Part shown: piece by piece, positions 15,808 through 24,247 of the stretch
How the letters are laid out: every line of letters begins with the position of its first letter
How positions within the stretch are numbered: position 1 is the first letter of the stretch
NCBI RefSeq assembly: GCF_029946515.1
Contig: NZ_JARZHH010000022.1
Coordinates: forward strand, 102,487 to 166,486
Direction: 5' to 3'
From: Polyangium sp. 6x1
GTDB taxonomy: Bacteria; Myxococcota_A; Polyangia; Polyangiales; Polyangiaceae
DNA: 64,000 nucleotides
Notes under the pieces: generated by a model
Told to the model about the DNA's origin: nothing
Seen by the model: the letters and a program-made list of their open reading frames with translations, nothing else
The model's database searches: none
Position numbers and translations under genes: made by a program

Positions 15808-16983
15808 TTGCCAGAGCCGTTCCACGCCGGGCGGCGAGAAGCGATCCGCGTGGCCGAATCCGTCCTCCGTCCCGCCGCAGAGGTGCTCTTTCGCGAGGAG
15901 CTCGACGCCCTCGCCGCCGCCGACACGCACCCGAAGCCACGAGGCTTCCGGCTGTCGCCGCGGATGATCCGCACGTTCATCCTGGGCTCGGGCGACGCGA
16001 AGCTCCCGAGGCCGGGAGGCGAAGGCGAGATCGCCGTGACGCAGAAGTTCTTCGGCGACGACGCGCTCGTCGAGCGCGCGATCGTGACGCTCGCCTCGCC
16101 CCGCGCGCTCCTGCTCGTCGGCGAGCCGGGGACGGCGAAGTCGATGCTGTCGGAGCTGCTCGCCGCGGCCGCGACCGGGACGAGCCTGCTCACGGTGCAA
16201 GGCAGCGCGGCCACGACCGAGGATCAGATCAAGTACACGTGGAACTACGCGCTGCTCCTGGCGAAAGGCCCGGTGCGGGAGGCGCTCGTGCCCTCGCCGC
16301 TCTTCGCCGCGATGCGCGAGGGCCGGATCGCGCGCTTCGAGGAGCTGACGCGTTGCCCCGTGGAGGTGCAGGACAGCCTCGTGGGCATCCTGTCCGACAA
16401 GGTGCTCCGCGTGCCGGAGCTCGAAGGCGAGGACGGGATCCTGTTCGCGCGGGAGGGCTTCAACTTGATCGCCACGGCGAACGCGCGGGACCGCGGGGTG
16501 AACGAGATGAGCGCGGCGCTCCGGCGGCGGTTCAACTTCGAGTCGGTGCGGCCGATCCGGGATCCGTTCGTGGAGATGGCGCTCGTCGAGCGCGAGGTGC
16601 AAAAGCAGCTCGCGGCGGCAGGGGCGAGCGTGCCCGTGCCGCGGGACGCGGTGGAGCTCGTGGTGACGACGTTCCAGGAGCTCCGCGCGGGGCGCAGCCG
16701 CGAGGGCGTGCACCTCGATCGACCCGAGGCGCCGCTGTCGACGGCCGAGGCGATCGCGACGCTGCACGCGGCCGCGCTGCACGCGCATTACTACGGGACG
16801 GGGAGGCTCGGGGCCGAGGAGGTGGCCTCGCATCTCGCGGGCGCGGCGACGCTCGACGCGGCCGAGGACACGGCGAAGCTCGAGCGGTACGTGGAGACGG
16901 TGGTGCGCGATCGGGCGGCGCGGCACGGCGGCCCGTGGGGCGCGCTGCTCGAGGCGTGGCGCAACATCGGCCGCGCGCGATGA
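15808..16983 (+). CDS. MoxR-family AAA+ ATPase (YehL-like)
   Basis: Protein of 391 residues. Walker A GEPGTAKS at 105-112, a Walker-B-like ARFEEL segment, sensor LIATANARDRG, and an arginine-rich SAALRRRFNFE finger region. MoxR ATPases work with VWA-domain partners as chaperone-like remodelers. The long N-terminal part (ending RGFRLSPRMIRTFILG) and the length match E. coli YehL (about 384). The DUF5682 gene overlaps it by ATGA, and a VWA gene lies 7 kb downstream. TTG 15808 has AGG upstream; GTG 15850 is an alternative start. Confidence 0.85.
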   Translation: MPEPFHAGRREAIRVAESVLRPAAEVLFREELDALAAADTHPKPRGFRLSPRMIRTFILGSGDAKLPRPGGEGEIAVTQKFFGDDALVERAIVTLASPRALLLVGEPGTAKSMLSELLAAAATGTSLLTVQGSAATTEDQIKYTWNYALLLAKGPVREALVPSPLFAAMREGRIARFEELTRCPVEVQDSLVGILSDKVLRVPELEGEDGILFAREGFNLIATANARDRGVNEMSAALRRRFNFESVRPIRDPFVEMALVEREVQKQLAAAGASVPVPRDAVELVVTTFQELRAGRSREGVHLDRPEAPLSTAEAIATLHAAALHAHYYGTGRLGAEEVASHLAGAATLDAAEDTAKLERYVETVVRDRAARHGGPWGALLEAWRNIGRAR

Positions 16984-19466
16984 ACCTCGAGGGCGTCGGA
17001 GCGCCGGCGGAGACGCGCGCCGAGGTGGCGAAGCGGCTCGGATTGTCGAGCGCGCTCGCCTTCTTCCCGGTGCGCCACCAGAGCCCGACGTGCGCGGCGA
17101 AGCTCGAAGCGTTCCTGCCGAGCTTCGCGCCGGACGTGATCCTCGTGGAGCTGCCCGCGCGGTTCGAGGAGCACCTCGAAGCGCTGCTCGATCCGGAGAG
17201 CCGCGCGCCGTTCGCGCTCTGCGCGATGACCGAAAGCAAGAGCCCCCGCTTCGTCGCGCGGCGGGACGGGAGCCGCGCACCGGAGGCGCCGCGATCGCGG
17301 GCGTACTACCCGTTCTGCGACTACTCGCCCGAGCTCGTGGCGATGCGCTTCGCGAAGGCGAGCGGCGCCGAGGTGCGCTTCATCGATCGGCTGGATCCGT
17401 TTGGCGAGGTGGAGACGGACGCGGGCGAGGACGACCTGCCCTCGGCGGAGCAGGCGCTCGGCGAGCGGCTCGGGCGAGACGCAGGCGCGTGGTTCGGGCG
17501 GAGCCGGTTCACGGCGGCGCTCTGCGCGCGGGCGGGCGTGCGGGACTTCGACGAGCTGTGGGAGGCGCTGTTCGAGCAAGGAAGCTGGGACGAGAGCCCC
17601 GAGGGCTGGGCGCTCGCGGTGGGCACGTACGCGCTCGCGACGCGGCGGACGTTCGGGCAGGAGGAGCTCGAAGCGGACGGGACGCTGTTTCGCGAGCGGT
17701 TCATGGCGGCGAAGATCGCGGAGAGCGCGGCGCAGAAAGGGAAGCGCGTGCTCGTCGTCGCAGGGGCGCTGCACGTGGTCGCGCTCGGCGCCGCGCGGGA
17801 GACGTTGCCCGAGCTCAGGCGGGCGCCGAAGGACGACGCGGAGGCGGTGGTGCGGCTCGTGCCGTACACGTTCCCGCGGCTCGACGCGCTGCTCGGGTAC
17901 GCGCCGGGGATGAGCGGGCCGGCGTTCTACCAGCACGTGTGGGAGGCGCGGGCGGAGGCGGATCCGTTCGCGCAGGCGGCGGAGCGGGTCCTTCTGGAGA
18001 CGATCCGGCGGGCGCGGGCCGAGGGCGACGCGCTCGGCCCGGCCGACGCGATCGCGGCGCTCGCGTTCGCGCGGGAGCTCGCGTCGCTGCGGGGACGGCC
18101 GAGGATCGGGCGGGCCGAGGTGATCGAGGCCGCGACGAGCTGCTTCGTGAAAGGCGAGCTGCGCGTCGCGGGGCGGCGGGTCGTCGCGGCGCTCGGTGAG
18201 GCGCTGCGCGGCAGCCGCATGGGCAAGCTCGGGCCGACGGCAGGTCCGAGCGCGATCACGCGCGACTTCCGGGAGACGGCCGAGGCGCTGGGGCTCCTGC
18301 CCTCGGCGGGGCCGCCGCGGGGGATCGAGCTCTCGCTTGCGACGTCGAGGAAGGCGCGGCGCTGCTCGTGGTTTCTGCATCGCACGACGTGGCTCGGGCT
18401 CGGGTTCGCGACGCAGATCGGGGCGGGCGACGCGGAGGAGGGCGCTGAAGGCGGCCCCAAGCCCCAAGCGTCGACCGAGCTCGAGGCGGCGACGGAGCGC
18501 TGGACCGTGGCGTACGCGCCGGAGGTGGACGCGCGGCTGCTCGATCTCGCGGCGGAAGGGGCGAGCATCGAGGAGGCGGCGGCGCGGCTGCTCGCACGCG
18601 CGGCGCGGGAAGGCGAAGGCCGGGCGGGGGCGATCGCGGCGTGCGTGGGGCGAGGCGTGCGCATGGGGCTCGAAGGCGTCTGCCGGCGGCTCACGCCGGC
18701 GCTCGAGGCCGCGATCGGCGCGGACGAGGATCCGCGGTCGCTCCTCGAAGCGGCGCGGAAGCTCCGGCGGGTGCGGGCGATGCGGGCGCGGCTCGGCCTC
18801 CCGCGGGCGGCGTGGCTCGATGCGCTCGGGCGCGCGGCGTACGAGGAGGGGACGCGCAGGCTCGGGCGGCTCGCGCAGACATCGGGGGCGCGGGCCGTGG
18901 AGGTGCCGCCGCTGCTCGCGGATCTCGGGGGGGCGACGCTCGCGGGTGACGGGATGGGCCCGGCGCGAGAGCTCTTGCTCGCGAAGGCGCGTGCGGCGCG
19001 GGAGATCGCGCGGGCGACGTCGCCGCTCGTGCTGGGGGCGCTCGATGGGCTGCTCGTGAGCCTCGGCGAGGGGCGGGGCTCGGAGCTCGGCGCGCATTTC
19101 GAAGCGGCGCGGGGGCGGCCCGAGGCGAAGGGCGCGTACCTCGAAGGCCTGCTCGCGCTCTCGCCGCGCGCGCTGCTCGACGAGCCGTCGCTGCTCGAAG
19201 CGCTCGTCGCGCACGTCTCCTCGGGCAGCTTCGAGGGCTTCCTCGCGTCGCTCCCGTCCTTGCGCCGCGCCCTCGCGCGGCTCGGCCCGCGCGAGCTCGA
19301 GGAGATCTCTTCCCGTGCCGCGAAGGTGCTCGGCCTCGGCGCCTCCGAGGCGCGGATTGTCTCGCCCTTGCCGCCCGAGGAGGTGGCGCGGCTCTCGGCC
19401 TGGGAGCTTCGATGGCTCGAAGCCGAGGCGGCGTGGGCGGGCCCCTCCGCGGAGCCGAATCGCTGA
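16980..19466 (+). CDS. DUF5682 protein of the MoxR/VWA system (YehM-like)
   Basis: Protein of 828 residues beginning at ATG 16980 inside the MoxR stop (ATGA overlap). Residues about 25-300 contain FFPVRHQSP, VILVELP (E57) and VAGALHVV (H265). This pattern recalls the TraB/ChaN/EreA-type fold, so a hydrolytic or haem-binding pocket is conceivable (inference). The rest is long, Ala/Arg/Glu-rich helical repeat without known motifs. The family is regularly encoded beside MoxR-VWA pairs; its biochemical role is unknown. No signal peptide or membrane helix is visible, so it is probably cytoplasmic. Confidence 0.8.
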   Translation: MNLEGVGAPAETRAEVAKRLGLSSALAFFPVRHQSPTCAAKLEAFLPSFAPDVILVELPARFEEHLEALLDPESRAPFALCAMTESKSPRFVARRDGSRAPEAPRSRAYYPFCDYSPELVAMRFAKASGAEVRFIDRLDPFGEVETDAGEDDLPSAEQALGERLGRDAGAWFGRSRFTAALCARAGVRDFDELWEALFEQGSWDESPEGWALAVGTYALATRRTFGQEELEADGTLFRERFMAAKIAESAAQKGKRVLVVAGALHVVALGAARETLPELRRAPKDDAEAVVRLVPYTFPRLDALLGYAPGMSGPAFYQHVWEARAEADPFAQAAERVLLETIRRARAEGDALGPADAIAALAFARELASLRGRPRIGRAEVIEAATSCFVKGELRVAGRRVVAALGEALRGSRMGKLGPTAGPSAITRDFRETAEALGLLPSAGPPRGIELSLATSRKARRCSWFLHRTTWLGLGFATQIGAGDAEEGAEGGPKPQASTELEAATERWTVAYAPEVDARLLDLAAEGASIEEAAARLLARAAREGEGRAGAIAACVGRGVRMGLEGVCRRLTPALEAAIGADEDPRSLLEAARKLRRVRAMRARLGLPRAAWLDALGRAAYEEGTRRLGRLAQTSGARAVEVPPLLADLGGATLAGDGMGPARELLLAKARAAREIARATSPLVLGALDGLLVSLGEGRGSELGAHFEAARGRPEAKGAYLEGLLALSPRALLDEPSLLEALVAHVSSGSFEGFLASLPSLRRALARLGPRELEEISSRAAKVLGLGASEARIVSPLPPEEVARLSAWELRWLEAEAAWAGPSAEPNR

Positions 19467-19511
19467 CGGCGCGGCCTCGCGGGCGGATACGATGCGGGGC
19501 GAGGTGACGAC

Positions 19512-20051
19512 GTGAGCGGGACGAAGAGAAGCTTGGCGACGCTGCTCGGCGCGGCGCTGCTCGCGGCTGCAGCGGTCGCGTCGGCGGACGTGGTCGCCGA
19601 CGGGCCCACGCGCGAGCAGATCCGCGCGATTCGACCGGTGCGCGAGAGCAAGAAGGAGCTGCGCGAGGACCGGAAGGAGCTGCGCGAGGACCGCAAGGAG
19701 CTCCGCGAGGATCGCAAAGCGGGCGCGGATGCGAAGGAGCTTCGCGAGGACAAGAAAGAGATCCGCGAAGACAAGAAGGAGCTGCGCGAGGATCGCAAGG
19801 CGAAGCGCGAGGCGAGGCGCAAGGAGCTGCGCGAGAAGTGGGGCGACGTGGTGAAGCGGCCGGGGGCGCGCGCGGAGCTCGAGGTGCACGCGCGTCGACT
19901 CGCGCGGCTCGCGCAGGCGCGGAAGGTGGCGGAGGCGGACGGCAAGAAGGAGCTCGTCGCGCGCATCGACAAGCTCGTCGAGAAGGAAAACGCGCGTCAC
20001 CAGCGCGCGATGAAACGGCTTACGGAGAAGGGTCCGGGAGGTGCGCCGTGA
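19512..20051 (+). CDS. Exported highly charged helical protein with KELREDR repeats
   Basis: Protein of 179 residues. Signal peptide at 1-25 (ALLAAAAVASADV), then a run of about seven heptad-like units, KELREDR/KEIREDK (about 46-100), then a basic helical tail. The repeats predict a long single alpha-helix or coiled coil with alternating charges. GTG 19512 has GAGGTG five bases upstream. Its stop overlaps the next lipoprotein start (GTGA at 20048). No known family recognised; a periplasmic spacer or tether is possible. Confidence 0.75.
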   Translation: MSGTKRSLATLLGAALLAAAAVASADVVADGPTREQIRAIRPVRESKKELREDRKELREDRKELREDRKAGADAKELREDKKEIREDKKELREDRKAKREARRKELREKWGDVVKRPGARAELEVHARRLARLAQARKVAEADGKKELVARIDKLVEKENARHQRAMKRLTEKGPGGAP

Positions 20052-20329
20052 GGAACGCCGTGCTCGCTTGCCTTCTGGCGCTCGCCTTCGCGGCGGGCTG
20101 CGAACAGAAAAAAGAAGAGGCCCCGGCCGCGCCCGCGGCGCCGCAAAAGCCGTCCGCGGAGCTGCCGAGGCCGCCCGTGGGGATCGCGCCGCCCGTGGAC
20201 GAGAAGACGACCGCGGCCGAGGACGATCTTCCGACGCAGGAGGATTTTGAAGAGGAGGCCGAGAAGGACATCGGCTCCACGACCGTCGAGGCCGAGGTCG
20301 ACAAGCTCGAAAAAGAGATCGGCGAGTGA
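20048..20329 (+). CDS. Small acidic lipoprotein
   Basis: Protein of 93 residues. Lipoprotein signal with lipobox AFAAGC (C18), a Pro/Ala-rich segment, then an acidic tail (EDFEEEAEKDIG, DKLEKEIGE). GTG 20048 overlaps the preceding stop and has GGAGG seven bases upstream, so translation is coupled to the basic exported protein before it. The charge complementarity of the two products suggests they may interact (inference). Confidence 0.75.
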   Translation: MRNAVLACLLALAFAAGCEQKKEEAPAAPAAPQKPSAELPRPPVGIAPPVDEKTTAAEDDLPTQEDFEEEAEKDIGSTTVEAEVDKLEKEIGE

Positions 20330-20399
20330 GGGGCCGCGCGCCGACCCGCCTTCGGGCCCCGCTCGACGCGCCGCTTTCACTTTGCTACCCCTTTTCCCG

Positions 20400-20870
20400 A
20401 TGAGCTCGCTCAAGGTCGGGGATCGCGCTCCGGAGATCGACGCGCAGACGACGGCGGGCGACCGGTTCGTCCTCTCCAAGCAAGAGGGGCTTTGCACGGT
20501 CGTGTACTTCTACCCGAAGGCGTTCACGCCGGTGTGCACAGGCGAAACCAAGGCCTTCCGGGACAACTACAACGAGCTCCAGCTCGCCGGCGCGAACCTC
20601 GTCGGCGTGAGCACGGACGACGGCGACACGCAGTGCAAGTTCGCCGGCGATCTCGACCTGCCGTTCCCCCTCATCGGGGACGCGGACAAACGCATCGCGC
20701 GCGCCTACGACGTGCTCTGGCCGCTCGTGGGTGTGGCGCAGCGATACACGTTCGTCGTGAGCCCGGAGATGGTCGTCGAGGCGATCTTCCACCACGAGCT
20801 CAGCGCGCAGAAACACCGCGACGACGTGCTGCGCTTCGTGCACGCGAAGTTCGAAGCGCAGCGGGCGTAG
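20400..20870 (+). CDS. Peroxiredoxin, BCP/PrxQ-like
   Basis: Protein of 156 residues of the AhpC/TSA fold. FYPKAFTPVCTGE holds the peroxidatic Cys46, with conserved Thr and Pro. It reduces H2O2 or organic peroxides using thiol donors. The resolving Cys that many BCP proteins have five residues later is absent (Ala/Lys at those places); C77 (DTQCKF) might serve instead, or it works as a 1-Cys enzyme. It follows the lipoprotein gene by 70 bases on the same strand and faces the convergent phosphoesterase gene. Confidence 0.9.
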   Translation: MSSLKVGDRAPEIDAQTTAGDRFVLSKQEGLCTVVYFYPKAFTPVCTGETKAFRDNYNELQLAGANLVGVSTDDGDTQCKFAGDLDLPFPLIGDADKRIARAYDVLWPLVGVAQRYTFVVSPEMVVEAIFHHELSAQKHRDDVLRFVHAKFEAQRA

Positions 20871-20885
20871 CGCTTCAGCAGGCTG

Positions 20886-21884
20886 CTAGCTCGTCCGAAC
20901 CTTCTTACGCTCGCGCTTCTCGCGCTTGGCGACCACGGCGGCGGCGCGCTTGGCCATGATCTCGGGCGTGGGCGGGCGGCCGGGCAGCGGGTCCTGCTCG
21001 TCGTGGTGCTCTTCGATCGCGCCGGGCTCGTAGCCGAGCTCGAAGATGGCGACCTCGCGCTGACCTCGCTCGCCGAGGCGGATCGGCATGACGGACGCGC
21101 CGATGCCCGCGCCGACGTACACCGCGCCGGGGTGCGCGCCGCCGCTCCTGCGGCTGCCGTAAAGGCCGTGCACGTAGCGGTGGCCCGCGAGCTTGCCGAT
21201 CGCGAGCTCGTGCAGGCGGGCGAGCGTGACCTGGCCGGCGTGGGTGTGGCCGGACAAAACGAGCGGGATGTCGTGCGCCCAGAGGCCGTCGGCCTCCTCG
21301 GCGATGTGGGACATGGCGATCGTCGGCAGATCGCGCCGCAGGCCCTTCAAGGCCTCTTCCCTGCGGGCGTGGCCGGTGTACGCGTCGTCCAGGCCGACGA
21401 CCTGGAGCATCTGGTGGCGCAGGCCGATGATCGTGTGGCGATTGTCGAGGATCTCCACGCCGCCGCGGCGCAGGGCCAGGCGGACCTCGTCTGCGCCGGA
21501 CCAGTAATCGTGGTTGCCGAGCACGGCCATCACGGGCGCCTCGAAGCGCCGCACGAGGGCCTCCAGGCGGTCGAGGTACTGCTGGCTGTGGCACACGAAA
21601 TCGCCCGTGAGCAGGACGAGATCGGGCTTCTCCGCGTTGGTCAGCTCGACGGCGGCGAGCTGCACCGCCCACGGGGTCACGCGGCCGACGTGGAGGTCGG
21701 TCAGGTGCGCGATGCGCAGGTGGGACAGGTGCTCGGTGTAATGCGCAGGGCCGGCGAAGCGCCGGACCTGGATGCTCGTCTTGGCTCGCGCGACGGCCGC
21801 GGGGGGGAGGACGGTCTCGTCTCCGGGGAGGCGACCGCGGTACTGCTCGAGGAGCAAGCCTTCGGGAGGAGGGGTGCTCGACAC
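20886..21884 (-). CDS. Calcineurin-like metallophosphoesterase
   Basis: Protein of 332 residues with all metal-site blocks: HLTDLHVG, LTGDF, LGNHDYW, MSHIAEEAD and SGHTHAGQV. It resembles YkuE/YaeI-type phosphoesterases, which act on lipid-linked or membrane phosphates, but no signal peptide or transmembrane anchor is visible. The C-terminus is a basic tail (KREKRERKKVRTS). A TATACT -10-like element lies at 21893-21898 on the minus strand; no good -35 was found. It is convergent with the peroxiredoxin gene and divergent to the glycosyltransferase-like gene. Confidence 0.85.
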   Translation of the reverse strand: MSSTPPPEGLLLEQYRGRLPGDETVLPPAAVARAKTSIQVRRFAGPAHYTEHLSHLRIAHLTDLHVGRVTPWAVQLAAVELTNAEKPDLVLLTGDFVCHSQQYLDRLEALVRRFEAPVMAVLGNHDYWSGADEVRLALRRGGVEILDNRHTIIGLRHQMLQVVGLDDAYTGHARREEALKGLRRDLPTIAMSHIAEEADGLWAHDIPLVLSGHTHAGQVTLARLHELAIGKLAGHRYVHGLYGSRRSGGAHPGAVYVGAGIGASVMPIRLGERGQREVAIFELGYEPGAIEEHHDEQDPLPGRPPTPEIMAKRAAAVVAKREKRERKKVRTS

Positions 21885-22192
21885 GAGGGATCAGTATAAG
21901 GCGCGCGAGCGCACAAGCTATTGCTTTTGCCCGGGATTCGCCGCTCGCTCGCGCGAGGCTCCCGAGGCCTCCAGGCCTTTCGCGGTGTCCACTTTACCCG
22001 CCGGAGCCCGTCGTCTAGAACATCGATCGGTTTGACAACCGATCGATGTTCTAGACTCTTTCGTCCCGAGGGGGACGCCTCGCGTCCCCCTCTCGGCCAG
22101 GCAAAGCCCGGCCGATTCACCCCCCGAGGGAAGATCGCTTCGCGATCTTCCAGAGCATCGAACCGTTCGATGCTCTAGCGTCCGAGCCACGG
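21885..22192. other. Divergent intergenic region packed with hairpins
   Basis: This 308-base gap holds a promoter-like stretch for the phosphoesterase gene and at least five consecutive inverted repeats between 22014 and 22176 (next entry). No gene is visible. Confidence 0.7.
22014..22176. repeat. Cluster of five short-loop inverted repeats
   Basis: Perfect stems: 19 bp at 22014-22032/22037-22055 (TCTAGAACATCGATCGGTT, loop TGAC); 11 bp at 22068-22078/22082-22092 (loop CTC); 10 bp at 22129-22138/22142-22151 (loop TTC); 11 bp at 22152-22162/22166-22176 (AGAGCATCGAA, loop CCG). An imperfect 8-bp stem lies at 22094-22114. The first and last share AGARCATCGA. All have 3-4-base loops. They could be transcription or RNA-processing signals or remnants of palindromic repeats. 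Confidence 0.8.
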
Positions 22193-24247
22193 ATGGCAGA
22201 GCGGGGATTGCGCGGTGCCCTCCGGAGGGCGAGGGCGTTCGCGGAGAGGCCGTGGCTCCGCGTGCTCCTCGCCGGGACGTCGCTCCTCGCGGCGTCGTTC
22301 TTGCTCTGGCCCGGGGCCGAAGCGCCGAGGAAGGTGACGTGGGAGGCTCTCGTCCTCCCGTTCGCGCCGGGAGCGGTCGTCGCGCGTGGGTATCACCTGT
22401 CTCCGCCGCGACGAGGCGAGGAGCAGGACGTGATCTTCACGGCGCGGCGCGAGGCCGGGCCGGAGGGGCCCGCGGGGCGGATCGAGCTGCACGTCGTGGA
22501 TCGGGGGCGATGGCCCGGCGTGCGCGAGACGAAGAGCTTCGGCGTGGCGTACGAGACGCCGCGATCCCGCGCGCCGATCGAGGATCTGGAAGCGGTGACG
22601 CAGGCGCTGCGCGACGCGATCGACCGGAACGATACGGGGCTCGGCGCGCCCTCGTCGATTGCGCTCGCGGCCGAGCCGGAGCCACCTGCCGTGGCGCGCA
22701 TGCTCGGGCGGCTCGAAGGGATCCGCATGATCGTGGTCCCGGCGCTGCTCGCGCTCGCGATGGGGCTCGTCGGGTCGCTCCGGCGAGGGGACGCGCTCGT
22801 GGCGGCTTCGCTCTTCGGCCTCGGGCTCGTGTTGCGGATCGTGCACCTCGATCTGCCGTTCGTGCATGACCAGGACGTGCAACGTCTCTTCACGGGGTCG
22901 CTGCCGCTCGGCGAGATCCTGACGGGCAAGGGGCTCGAGGATCGGCACCCGCCGCTCTGGTTCGTCGTGCTGCACGCGGCCCGGATGTTCGGGGGTTCGG
23001 AGGCGGTGATGCGCGCGCCCGCGGCGATCGCGGGGGCGCTGATCGCGCCGGCGATCGTGTGGGGCGGGCGGATCGTGCGAGGGCGCGCAGGGCCGCTCGG
23101 GGCGATCGCGGCGCTCGTCGTGGCCGTGAGCCCGGAGCTCGTGGCTCGCTCTCGCGAGGTGAGCGAGATCCCGATGTTCGGGCTGCTCGTGGTGGTGACG
23201 TGCGCGCTCGCGGCGCGGCTCGCGGAGGGGCCTTCGCGGGCGGCGCGGATCGGGCTCGCGGCGTCGACGGCGCTGCTCGCGTGGACGTATTACCTCGCGC
23301 CGCTCGTGATCGCGGGCGTGCTGCTCGGGTTCGTCGCTGCGCGCAAACCGCTGCGGACCGTGGCGTTGCCGATCGGCGTGGGGGCGGCGCTGGGCGCGCC
23401 GGCGTTCGTCCTTTTGGCGATGACGATCGTGCGCGATCACGGGGCGCGTGAGGTCGCTGCGCGGTTCCCGGATCTCGCGTGGGGCGACAGCTCGCCGCGC
23501 GGAATGCTCGGGTACGTCGTCAAAGAGCTCTTCGACGGCGTCGGTCCCGGGATGATCGTCCTCGGAGCATCGACGGCGATCCTCGGACTTCGAGCGCCCC
23601 GATGCGCAGGGGCCCTCGTATCGGCCGGCGCGCTCCTCGTGTCGACGCTCGGGATGTCGTTCGTCGCGGAGATCTCGCGCGTGCAGCCGTATTACATCGG
23701 CGCCGTGGCGCCGGTCGTCGCGCTCGCGCTCGCGCTGGCCCCGCAGGTCGACGTGCCATCGTGGATCTGGTCGATCCTCGGCGGCGCCGCGCTGCCGATG
23801 CTGTTCGTCCTCGGCGCGCCTCGCCCTCACCTCACCTACTTGCCCGACGCGGACGCGTTCATGCCGCGCTTCGCCGCGATCGCCGCGAGCCGCTCGGAAC
23901 AACGCATCGTCACGGTCGCGCATTACGACGCGACCCTGCTCGCGTATTACCTCCAGCGCGCGGCGAACGCGCCCGCGGAATGGCCGGGGACCGAGGTGTC
24001 GGGCGAGTTCGTCCTGGAACAAGCGGGCCGCCGGATCTTGCCGCTCGTGCAGGTGCACCGGATGGCCGATCGCTCCGACGAAGTCGCGCGGGCCGAGCTG
24101 CTCGCGGCGATCGCCGAGGGCCCGACGCTCGTGATCGAGCGAGACGCGTTCGTCCTCGCGCCGGTGCACGACGCGATCGCGCGGTGCGAGGTGCTGATCG
24201 AGGCACCGTCGGCGCGGCTCGTCTCGTGCGGCGGAGAGGCGCGATGA
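22193..24247 (+). CDS. Membrane glycosyltransferase, GT39/ArnT-like
   Basis: Protein of 684 residues. One N-terminal helix (about 24-40), an extracytoplasmic domain (about 45-180), then about ten helices with the early acidic FVHDQD segment and DRHPPLWF, as in GT39 (dolichyl-phosphate-mannose-type) transferases, and a C-terminal soluble domain (about 540-684). It would move a sugar from a polyprenyl carrier to a protein or lipid outside the cytoplasm; substrate unknown. Its stop overlaps the VWA start (ATGA at 24244), so it leads the VWA-SWIM-DUF4132 operon, an unexpected association for that system. Confidence 0.75.
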   Translation: MAERGLRGALRRARAFAERPWLRVLLAGTSLLAASFLLWPGAEAPRKVTWEALVLPFAPGAVVARGYHLSPPRRGEEQDVIFTARREAGPEGPAGRIELHVVDRGRWPGVRETKSFGVAYETPRSRAPIEDLEAVTQALRDAIDRNDTGLGAPSSIALAAEPEPPAVARMLGRLEGIRMIVVPALLALAMGLVGSLRRGDALVAASLFGLGLVLRIVHLDLPFVHDQDVQRLFTGSLPLGEILTGKGLEDRHPPLWFVVLHAARMFGGSEAVMRAPAAIAGALIAPAIVWGGRIVRGRAGPLGAIAALVVAVSPELVARSREVSEIPMFGLLVVVTCALAARLAEGPSRAARIGLAASTALLAWTYYLAPLVIAGVLLGFVAARKPLRTVALPIGVGAALGAPAFVLLAMTIVRDHGAREVAARFPDLAWGDSSPRGMLGYVVKELFDGVGPGMIVLGASTAILGLRAPRCAGALVSAGALLVSTLGMSFVAEISRVQPYYIGAVAPVVALALALAPQVDVPSWIWSILGGAALPMLFVLGAPRPHLTYLPDADAFMPRFAAIAASRSEQRIVTVAHYDATLLAYYLQRAANAPAEWPGTEVSGEFVLEQAGRRILPLVQVHRMADRSDEVARAELLAAIAEGPTLVIERDAFVLAPVHDAIARCEVLIEAPSARLVSCGGEAR

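Noticed and set aside
16791..20000. Very long open frame on the minus strand opposite DUF5682
   Set aside because: It has Arg/Pro-rich low-complexity translation, no family resemblance, and lies opposite a gene with clear overlaps and motifs. It is a shadow caused by high GC.
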